Positions 23,142 to 35,100 of a stretch of DNA of 64,000 nt are shown piece after piece; the stretch's first letter is position 1; each line of letters opens with the position of its first letter. This DNA comes from Paraescarpia echinospica (lineage: Eukaryota > Annelida > Polychaeta > Sabellida > Siboglinidae): positions 74,610,200-74,674,199 of the forward strand of contig CM034531.1 of the NCBI GenBank assembly GCA_020002185.1, given 5' to 3'. The notes under the pieces were generated by a model. It saw only the letters and a list, made by a program, of their open reading frames with translations. It had not been told where the DNA came from and made no database searches. The position numbers and the translations under genes are program-made.

Positions 23142-26100
23142 GTACGGTCTTCATGTCTGTTTCAAACAATGTTGCTTATGCTTCAAGAATTGATTTGTTT
23201 CTTGTTGATGCTGGTTGGTAATAGTGATTTGTTTCTTGTTGATGCTGGTTGGTAATAGTGATTTGTTTCTTGTTGATGCTGGTTGGTAATAGTGATTTGT
23301 TTCTTGTTGATGCTGGTTGGTAATAGTGATTTGTTTCTTGTTGATGCTGGTTGGTAATAGTGATTTGTTTCTTGTTGATGCTGGTTGGTAATAGTGATTT
23401 GTTTCTTGTTGATGCTGGTTGGTAATAGTGATTTGTTTCTTGTTGATGCTGGTTGGTAATAGTGATTTGTTTCTTGTTGATGCTGGTTGGTAATAGTGAT
23501 TTGTTTCTTGTTGATGCTGGTTGGTAATAGTGATTTTTGTATATGTTGGTATTTCAGGAATAAACTCCTTTTGTTAGCATCAACCAAAAAATTTGGAAAA
23601 TCTTTAGTTGTTCTTTCTCCTGGTTGTTACATAATATCTACTTAACATCAGACTAGCCTGTCAATTAATTTATCACAACAATAATTATGTTGCTGCGTTA
23701 ACAATTGACACTAATAACATGCTGCCGATATACAATGAATTTGCCATTCAAAGTTGTTAAAAATCTGTATTAATGTTTGAAAGCAATAGATTAATCACAA
23801 TGACACGTGATTTATTGACTTTACATCTATTCAACATTGGACTCGCTTGTCAATGACCTTATCACAACAGTAATTATTTTGCTGCTTTAACAAGTAACAT
23901 TAGTAATAAGCTGCCGGCGATACGCCATGTGTTTGGCATTAAAATTTATAAAAACTCAAAATTAAATTTTGAAAGCAATATATTAATCAAAATGACACAC
24001 TGATTTATTGTTTTCTCTTTACATCTATTTAACATTGGACTTGCTTGTCAATTGAACTTCTCACAACAATAATTATTTTGCTGCATTGACAATTAACACT
24101 AATTAGTAGTAATAACCTGCTGTCGATGTATTAAATTTTGAAAGCAATATATTAATCAAAATGACACACAGTTTTTTTGTCTCCCTTCTACCAAATAGCT
24201 ATGATACTCCCTTATACTTACTGTTAGATCAGTTGAAAACATTAAACAATTTTGCCGTCATTTAAAAACTCATCTTTATAACCTTGCATATCCACCTTAG
24301 CTCCATGGCGTATCAATCCATCTGTTGACGACTTTTAGGTGGCTTATCAGTTCTGATATTGACTAACCCCATTGTATTGATGCGCGTGTGAGCTTGGTGT
24401 CTGAGGATTTAGGCACAAAAGAAGTTACCTTAATAATATTTTGACATTACCTCTGCAGGCGTGGTCGGCCAATATGTGTCTGAGCTGGGCTTGTAGTCGA
24501 GAGATCAAACACTGTCTCAGCACCGACATCTGTTGTGAGATCTGTGATGACATCTCCACGAAGATGCGCCAGAGGGCGCTCCGGGGCTATGGCATCCAGG
24601 TGGGTGGTGAGGTTTACCCCATGGGGGAATAACCCCTTTCTTGAAGCCGATACATTTAGGAACATAGGGACGGTATTGATGCGTAAATGCATGGAAACTA
24701 TGGGTTACAAAAGGGTGAACAGTAAATACTAGATTACTAGTCCCTGTTGTAAATTTTTTGATACTATTTCTCAAATGGGGTGAATACTAGGCATTGTTCA
24801 ACACCCTAATATGGGTATAGTTAAGATTGCCTGATTGAGTAGCCTACATTATATATAATAGTATGACTCACACTTAAGTGACTGATTTTGTCGTGTACAA
24901 CTGAACATTTTAAATTGACTCACACTAACTACTTCGTATGTATATACCATTGCTTAATGTCCCGATGTCGACATAAACCAAAGTTGTAGGCGACAAGATC
25001 AGTGACTCAAATCTATGCCGTTTAAGTGGGTAGATTTCAGGTGTGCTGGAACTAAGCCCTTATTCAATCACTAAATAATGCCTAGGGTGAATACTATTGC
25101 TAAGTTTGAGACTAGGGTTTTTTTACTGCAAAGTTGACGGCGCAGACTCATTTCAAGCTCAAACTATGCCCCGCAGCATTATTTCTCAATAATTATGGAC
25201 TTGGGGTTAATCTCATTATTTTGTTTAATGTTCGCTTCAAATGTTTGTTGGTTACTAGCAATCGTACCGCTGTGTTACAGAGAAATATTGTTGAGAATGG
25301 CGAGTTGGCAGGAGACAGTTCTGGCAGCCTCAACAACCTCTGGAGTTGGCTACAACATATCCTTTCTGCGAGGCCCTTGGAGCACTTCTATTGGTCTTGA
25401 TCACTTTCTCCTTGGAGATAAATTGTTGTTATATTTCTCACATGATCCCTCCGTGACAGATAGAACAGTCCCCAGCAACTGTCCGGACTGCTGCTGTCTC
25501 TGCGTTGGTAGGACTGTGATAATAACAGTGTTTTTAAACCTCTCCAAAGTTTATTGATCCTGGTCTTGATTGTTAGAGTGGCCTCTCTCAGGTAATACAA
25601 TAGGCCCTTGTCTCCTGTAATACTAATCATAGCTAGATCCTATTACACAAGATCAAATTCATCTATCAATTATTTGAGCGAAAAATCCAATCTATTTTTT
25701 ACTGAACAAATAATTTTTCATAATCATAAAAAAATCCTGTGCAGGTGTAATATCCACCAAGAGATCACACGTGAAAGTTCTTAAATGCAGCTGATAGAAA
25801 CTGATTTCAAGCAACCATTACCTTGTATAGGCATTCTTCTGTGTACCACACAAACTTCACCAGTTCATGTGCAGACGAAAGCCTATATGAGATAATTATT
25901 ATCTGGGGTATGTCAAACAGAAATTGTTTGATAACAATTAATTATCCAGAAGAAGGTTCAGTAAGCAATACCAATAACATTACAAAATGTTTCCGTGCAA
26001 TTTCTGCCAATATCGTGTAAGTTTGATAGCCTTGACAATTGACACATGCTAAAAGGCTTCAAGAAGAAACAAGGCAGAGGACAGGGGTGAAGACGTCACC

Positions 26101-29100
26101 GAAGATTCTTGGAGTGAAGTCACTTTTAATGCCTAGCGAAACGACACCAGTGCCATCACCGACAGCAACAACAGCACCGACGCAACCCTTCACGTCATCA
26201 AACAGCGTGACGACGCCGCGGAGTGATGCGGATATACTTGTGTGGCAAGGCATTGATGGTCCTCAGTTTCGCATGAAGATATATCGAAGTGACGAGAGGT
26301 AAATGAACTACTATCAGTATATTGATACACTAGTTATGAGGCAGATGTAAATCTCCAGTTCTCCACCCAGGTGCCGTGGTTCAATTGCCTCTTTCTATGT
26401 TCATTTAATTCCAGGAACCAGAGGCCTCTGATCTAACAATTGGCAATGTATTTAAAAAACACAAAGGTAGTTATTGTAAATTATTTACTGATGAAGTTAC
26501 ATGTTTGCTTTGCTACCTATTGGAGAAATATGGAAACAGACTGAAGATTGGCTACAGACTCTCCAGATGGCACCACTACAATCAGGCCTAAAATCAAAAC
26601 GTTACGATGGTGATAACTGCCGCCTTTGGTTTGTTTCTCCAGGGGTGGGTGTAAGTTTAGCATCATTTTAGAACTTCATCGATTCTATGTTTCTTGATGA
26701 GTGGAAAGAAAGACTGTTTGAGGTAGTGAACTGACCAATGGTTACGTGTGTACTAACCTACTAATCTTGATGACAATAGTGTTGACAGTGTTCTGTTGTT
26801 TGACTAAATGTGAAACCAGCAGAGAATGGTTAAGTCAAACACAGAAGAAGTAATTAAATGTGAGACCAGCAGAGAATGGTTAAGTCAAACACAGAAGAAG
26901 TGATGGAGGTGATCATGAAAGCACTGCCGAGCATAACAATAAACTCTGTCATTGTGTATGTTTCAGGTTGAATGCATTGCAGTTGTGTGGCTGGGGGTTT
27001 GATAGAGACAGCCCCAGTACACTGTTCATAGACAGGTTAGTATCCACACAGTACTTCCAAGTGTAGGCCATAGGGTCTAGGTTTATGTCCCAGTCATGTT
27101 GTCAGCTAAAGAAAATATCCTCCAACTGATCGAAAACACGTTTTGTTTTTTAATGATTTAAAGTTAATCTTTGTATTATTTTGGTATACATGAATGTTTT
27201 CATTTCAACATTTATATTTTGCTACATTTTGTTTTATTATAACAAGCATGATTGCTTTGTCTTGTAGACAAATTCTATGTTTATTTTGTGTTTGCATTCT
27301 GTGTTTATTTTGTTTACAAATTATGTTTTTATTTGGTTAAAATCAGTTTATTTTATATTTTAATTATGTGTTTCTTTTATGTATAAATTAGTTGCAACAG
27401 TCTGCCTATAAGTGACAAATTAAGTATTCTTTTACCTTTACATTACCTGGTTGTTGCCTCAGAGTAGAGCAGGATGGAGAGGTGGAGCAGACTGTCTTAA
27501 CTCTCAGTCTAATGTATGACTCTACCTGGTTGTTGCCTTAGACTAGAGCAGGATGGAGAGGTGGAGCAGACTGTCTTCACTCTAAGTCTAATGTATGACT
27601 TTACCTGGTTGTTGCATTAGACTAGAGAAGGATGGAGAGGTGGAGCTGACTGTCTTTACTCTCAATCTAATGTATGACTTTACCTGGTTGTTGCCTTAGA
27701 CTAGAGAAGGATGGAGAGGTGGAGCTGACTGTCTTTACTCTCAATCTAATGTATGACTTTACCTGGTTGTTGCCTTAGATTAGAGCAGGATGGAGAGGTG
27801 GAGCAGACTGTCTTTACTCTCAATCTAATGTATGACTTTACCTGGTTGTTGCCTTAGATTAGAGCAGGATGGAGAGGTGGAGCTGACTGTCTTTACTCTC
27901 AATCTAATGTATGACTCTACCTGGTTGTTGCCTTAGACTAGAGCAGGATGGAGAGGTGGAGCTGACTGTCTTTACTCTCAATCTAATGTATGACTTTACC
28001 TGGTTGTTGCCTTAGACTAGAGCAGGATGGAGAGGTGGAGCTGACTGTCTTTACTCTCAATCTAATGTATGACTTTACTCTCAATCTACTCTCAATCTAA
28101 TGTATGACTTTACCTGGTTGTTGCCTTAGATTAGAGCAGGATGGAGAGGTGGAGCTGACTGTCTTTACTCTCAATCTAATGTATGACTCTACCTGGTTGT
28201 TGCCTTAGACTAGAGCAGGATGGAGAGGTGGAGCTGACTGTCTTTACTCTCAATCTAATGTATGACTTTACCTGGTTGTTGCCTTAGACTAGAGCAGGAT
28301 GGAGAGGTGGAGCTGACTGTCTTTACTCTCAATCTAATGTATGACTCTACCTGGTTGTTGCCTTAGACTAGAGCAGGATGGAGAGGTGGAGCAGACTGTC
28401 TTTACTCTCAATCTAATGTATGACTTTACCTGGTTGTTGCCTTAGACTAGAGCAGGATGGAGAGTTGGAGCTGACTGTCTTTACTCTCAATCTAATGTAT
28501 GACTTTACCTGGTTGTTGCCTTAGATTAGAGCAGGATGGAGAGGTGGAGCAGACTGTCTTTACTCTCAATCTAATGTATGACTTTACCTGGTTGTTGCCT
28601 TAGATTAGAGCAGGATGGAGAGGTGGAGCTGACTGTCTTTACTCTCAATCTAATGTATGACTTTACCTGGTTGTTGCCTTAGACTAGAGCAGGATGGAGA
28701 GGTGGAGCTGACTGTCTTTACTCTCAATCTAATGTATGACTTTACCTGGTTGTTGCCTTAGATTAGAGCAGGATGGAGAGGTGGAGCAGACTGTCTTCAC
28801 TCCCAGTCTAGTGTATGACTACCTGTTTATTGCCTTAGACTAGAGCAGGATGGAGAGGTGGAGCAGACTGTCTTCACTCTAGTGTATGACTTTACCTGGT
28901 TGTTGCCTTAGATTAGAGCAGGATGGAGAGGTGGAGCAGACTGTCTTCACTCTAAGTCTAATGCATGACTTTACCTGGTTGTTGCCTTAGACTAGAGCAG
29001 GATGGAGAGGTGGAGCAGACTGTCTTCACTCTCAGCCCAATGTAAGACTTTGTTGCTCCAGATTGGAGCAGGATGGAGAGGTGGAGCGGGCGGCGGCCGT

Positions 29101-32100
29101 GGCAGTGTTCACACTGAGACTGAGACGAGCCATCCAAGTCCTCAACAACAATGTGGATGGCAGCGACAAAGACACCACTAGTGAGTAGGTCACGCAGTCT
29201 GTGTGAGACCCCATGCTGCGTTCCAGTCACCTCGTATGTATCGTATATGTGTACACCTGTATATATGACTTTGTAACGCCTACTGACCCCGTTGCATAAA
29301 TTTACCAGTGGTGAAGTCGGGCTGCCCCTGAACTTTCAAGTTCACCAAATTGTGTTTACGATATGAATTAGTCCATTGAAACACAGCATCACCAACTTAC
29401 ATAGTTATATTTTACTTAGTTTTCCTCTTTGTGCCACGTGGCACAGGAGGTTCACACGAGATCTCGCCAGACCTCTCTGTCTTGGGCTCTCCTTTCTTCT
29501 GCGCCCCATGTAAGCCCAGTGGCTTATCATTTGTCATTCATTGCTCTTCCCCATATTGTTTTTGTTTATCTCATTTGCTGTTTCCATCCAGCATCCAGGA
29601 CAGTGTTGTTTTCACGGGAAGGTCGCTGTTCATCTTGCAGATATGGCTGAGACATATCTACTTTCTCTTTTTCAAGATGAGGCAGATGTGTTGTTGTTTG
29701 TGGAGCCTGGTGTTGCGCATAGTCTCGAGTTAATGCACCCTCAGTAGCTTCCTTAGCTAGGTGTTGTGGAAACTGGCATGTGTATTCATATCTTGCTGAG
29801 TTTGATATCTAACCACTGGTATTGCCTGTCATCACCTGTTAGCTTGTGACATATTCAGCGTCACACATTGGTTGATACAGACACTTGCCCACAGAAGAAC
29901 AAAATATCAAGAGTTTTACTTTTTCACAAAACCACCAGATATGTTAAAGATGTATGATAACTTTCAACATGCTTGAATGGATTGACGTTTGGCTTCTAGG
30001 AATTTGAAATGGCTCACAAGAAATGTAGTCCATTTTTTAATATTTCAACAAAATTACACTGACCTCATTAGCACACTTTCATGTGAAACACCCACAGCAA
30101 AGTCAGAAGACACAGAGATTATATTGAAATATTTGAAAACAGAACCACAATTTCTTGAGAGATGAAAATTACAGTGCACTCTCACTGTAATGTACATTGG
30201 GACCAAACTGTGTTTTTGGCCAAAATGCAATCAGTCACTCAATTCAATTTATTTCCAAGTAAAACAGAGAAAACTAGACAAATGCATACTGTGTAATCTT
30301 ATCGTTCAACGTCCAGTTTATTTTAATTGAAAAACAATCTGAAACTAGTAAAATACATGCATTTATGAACCCATAGATGAACAAAACAATATGAGTTGAA
30401 ATGACCTTGTTTCCCAAAATGTTGCCTTTTAAAGTTTGCTTAAATTTACCAATAAATAAAAACTAGCAAAGACATTTCAACAAATGAGGTATCATCTTAA
30501 ACCACGTGATATGTGGAATCCAAACAGCTACAAAGTTCACTTTCACAATATTGTGACTTAGAACCCACTTTGCTGTAGCAGGTCAGAATTGTTGACATGT
30601 TTGCAGGCAGTAACAGGAACCTGGTTGCAATGGCGCTGTCAGGGTTCACCGACGACAAGAACACGCTGTGGAAGGAGATGTGTGGTCCGCTCAGCACCCA
30701 GCTCAAGGACCCGTACCTGCGCGCCATGTTTGCTTTCCTCGTCAACGGCAGCGGTGACTACGATGGAGTTCTTGTAAGATTTAACAAGAATTCTTATTAA
30801 ATCTTTGATGAGAGAGCGTGGTATTGCATGGGGACTGTATCCCTCGTGACTTGGAGATCACGTTAATGTCGGTCCCGTCTCAATTTGGGACGTAAAAGAA
30901 TGATTGAGGACAACAAGCACCGTGGAAGTGACCACCCTCATTGCCAGCATATAAAGATCGGCTTGGTGGTAATGTTCTAAAAAAGGCTGACTATTTGAAT
31001 GAGACCTCATAAGACCATTGCATTCTATCCGCAGTATACAGAGTAGTCAGTCAATAGAACGTTGCTGAGTACTGGAAAGAACTAGAACCAGATTCTAAAT
31101 ACAGTTGTTTTGCTGTTATTGTGAGATTTTAACTAAATATATTTTTTAAACGAGGCAGCCTGTTCAACATTTTTTTATTAATTAATGTAATGTTCTTAAG
31201 ACTATGATAATTATGTTGAAGTTATATCGCCTGTCAAATTGTGTTTAGTAAGCCTGTAACAACGTTCTCAGTTGGGAAGGTACGACCCCGGAACATGTTC
31301 AAATAGTAATCAAAACATCTAGTTTCAAATAATTGCAAATTTTGCAATAATGAAAAATTAAGCCTTTTCACTACCTGACATAGAATAGACCACCGACAAC
31401 TCTTCTCCACCAGACATGATCTTGGGTGTTTCCATTTACATCCATCAAATCTTTGGTCCAATTTTTGATACTATTTTTCTTGCTATTATAGCAAGATTTT
31501 TATTAAATATTTACACACTTTTAATATGATTTAAACAAATTAATAAGAATTTACCCTATTTTTTACAAGGCTTAAAATGATACACCATATTGTATTTGAT
31601 TGTGTGTATTTGTAAAAGAATTAGAACATTTTCAGTTCTATACATTTAAAAGTACATTTTTTATTTAATCCAAAAAGACATATTTTGAATCTTCAATAAT
31701 GACGTACATGACCTGGAATTTTTTTTTTTCAGTATGTTCTACGTTGATGTTGTTTTACAGTGTTTCCATGGTGATGGTTTCAGAAAGAGGCTGACATGCT
31801 GGTTGTGGACCGGGTGGCCTTCGCTTGTATGTATCTACCTGATGTAAAGGTCAGTCACCCACTTTTTGGGTCAGAGGCCACGTTTGATGAAGTGGTTAGC
31901 TAGAACCGACCTTAATGTCACTGTAGATGTGGTCAATGATTTTTTTATTCATTCTGTGACGCTCATGGACACTGTGTCATTCTTTGTAATAGAAGTAGTT
32001 AATTTGTTTTGCCCTGGCAGTCAAGAGATTGACTGATAGATGTGCTTTCATGTATTCTTGCATGCTCATGCAAACACACACTAATCCATGTACACAGGTG

Positions 32101-35100
32101 TATGAATTATTGTGTGCATGTGCATGAATTGAAAACAATCAGATATGTAGATACGTACCATGTGTGTGTGGATACGTACCGTGTGTATGTGTGGATACAT
32201 ACTGTGTGTATGTAGATACGTACCATGTGTGTGTGGATACGTACCGTGTGTATGTGTGGATACATACTGTGTGTATGTAGATACGTACCATGTGTGTGTG
32301 GATACATACCATGTGTGTGTGGATACATACTGTGTATATGTAGATACGTACCATGTGTGTGTGGATACGTACCATGTGTATGTGTGTGGATACGTACTGT
32401 GTGTATGTAGATACGTACCATGTGTGTGTGGATACATACTGTGTGTATGTAGATACGTACCATGTGTATGTGGATACGTACCATGTGTATGTGTGTGGAT
32501 ACGTACTGTGTGTATGTAGATACGTACCATGTGTATGTAGATACGTACCATGTGTGTGTGGATACGTACTGTGTGTATGTAGATACGTACCATGTGTGTG
32601 TGGATACGTACCATGTGTATGTGTGCGGATACGTACTGTGTGTATGTAGATACGTACCATGTGTATGTGGATATGTACCGTGTGTATGTAGATACGTACC
32701 ATGTGTGTGTGGATACGTACCATGTGTGTGTGGATACGTACCGTGTGTGTATGTAGATACGTACCATGTGTATGTGGATACGTACCGTGTGTGTGTGTGT
32801 GGATACGTACCATGTGTGTGTGTGTGGATACGTACCGTGTGTATGTAGATACGTACCATGTGTATGTGGATACGTACCGTGTGTATGTAGATACGTACCA
32901 TGTGTGTGTGGATACGTACCATGTGTGTGTGGGATCGTGCAGATTATTGATGATGTGGATCGTGCCGTATTGGTATTGGTATTGGATCGTGCGTTGGTAT
33001 TGGATGCGTGCGGATGATGTTAGTGTAGATCACGTTACCGTAATGTGGATCGTGCAGATTGATGATGATGTGGATCGTGCCGTATTGTGGATGCGTTACC
33101 CGTTATGTGAATCGTTACCGTATTGATGATGGATCGTGCGTTATTGATATTATTGGATCGTGCGGTGTGTCATAGATCGTGCCATGTGTAATGTCGGATC
33201 GTGCGATTATTATTATTGGATCGTTACCGTGTGTATGTGGATGCGTGCGTTAATGTGGGTTACCCTATTATTATTATTGGATGCGTGCGTTATTGATGAT
33301 ATTGGATCGTGCGTTATTATTGTGGATACATTACCGTGTGTATGTGAATGCATTACCGTATTATTGTGTATGAATCACGTTACCGTAATGTAATGTGGAT
33401 CACATTACCATGTGTATGTAGATACGTACCGTGTGTATGTGGATACGTACCGTGTGTATGTAGATACGTACCATGTGTATGTAGATACGTACCATGTGTA
33501 TGTGGATACGTACCGTGTGTATGTAGATACGTACCGTGTGTATGTGGATACGTACCATGTGTATGTAGATACACGCACACCCAGACACACATGCAAAGTA
33601 AACTATCCTAAATAGTTATAAATAATTAACACTAATCTAGCTAATCTTGTTATGATGTCAGATGCAAAATCTTAAATCGGTGATGTGTGTCAGCTGGTTG
33701 TGTGTTGAAATTGATGTATCATGTTTATCAACGTTGCTTGCAGCTGTGTGAATATATACATAGTCTGATGGCTGATCTCATCGAGAAAGGAAGTCTAGAT
33801 GGCATATTCCTCACTGGTAAGTCAATAAGCTCATATCCATGTGGTTAGTTTTAAAATAGTTTTAGCGTTTTTACAGGTGTAGGAGATATGCCTTACCATC
33901 TCAGAAATTGACAAACTCTGACTATCAGGGTACTGTTTAACTGATTTGCAATATATTTAAACATTTAATAACAGTGTCACATAGTAACTGAAGCATGTCA
34001 CTATATTTTAAACATTTGTTGATAATAGCAAATCGCCTCAACAAGTGAGAGTAGATAACTGTTTATCTTGTTAATAATATTTTATTCTGTATTTACATGT
34101 GTAGAAAAGCATAACAAATGTTTGAATAATTAATACTGATGCGTTTGTATTTCAAGGGTTAACGGTGGATGGCCTTGACCTTCTCGAGCGCTACGTTGAC
34201 ATGTCGGGTGACATTCAGACAGTGAGCAGCGTTGTCATTCAGGCTCTGCCGAATGCCGAGTTGAGTCAGGACGCACGGATCCGTACATGGATAGAGAGTT
34301 ACCGGGCGCTCCTGGACAGCTGGCGGCTCTGGCATCAGAGGTAGGAATATACACCATGGTGTAGTAATGTAATACTTCCTTTATGATGTGTCCTCAAGTA
34401 ACATAACCATCCCACATTTGAGCATCATCCATCCAGTGTTTTGATAGTCTGCTCTTCACTTAAAGCAGGACACAATGTTAAATGATAAGGCAGTTTGTTA
34501 TAGCTATTTCTTACAACAATTTATTGGTAACTTCTATGAAATCAAGACACGTCATACAATAACGTGTTGAGTCACCGTTGGTGTAACAATTCACCATTGA
34601 CATGTCAAGTCACCAATAGAATATCAAGTCACAGTGTCATGTCACCATTGACATGTTGAATCTCCATTGAACGTGTCATGTCACCATCCACATGTTGAGT
34701 CAAGTGATATATTAAACCAATGTTAACACATCAAGTCATCCTCGCCATGTCAAGTCACCATCAATGTGTCAAGTCACCATTGCCATATCGGGTCACCACT
34801 GACATGTCAAGTCACCACTGCCATGTCAAGTCATCATTGACTTGTTTCAGGGCTGAGTTTGACGTGTACCGGAACATGTGTGAGAACATGAGACCTGAGG
34901 CCCAGGTGTTTGTCAGCTGCAACTTCTGTGGCAAGTCAGTGGGTTACAGCACCCTGGCCAGTCGCAACAGACGCATGTTTAGTAGCACCCTCGCCCTCAA
35001 GTCTAAGGTAAGTCTGGGCTACAACACCCTCGCCCTCAAGTCTAAGGTCAGTCTGTGGGCTACAACACCCTCGCCCTCAAGTCTAAGGTAAGTCTGTGGG

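Noticed and set aside
23183..23587. Reverse-strand 134-residue repeat frame ([21 protein letters not shown])
   Set aside because: Translation of the 34-bp minisatellite in MIOS intron 12; antisense to the gene and without other support.
32081..32922. His/Tyr/Val-rich repeat frames on both strands as genes
   Set aside because: Produced by the 21-bp GATACGTACC array in MIOS intron 19; no family similarity or splice context.
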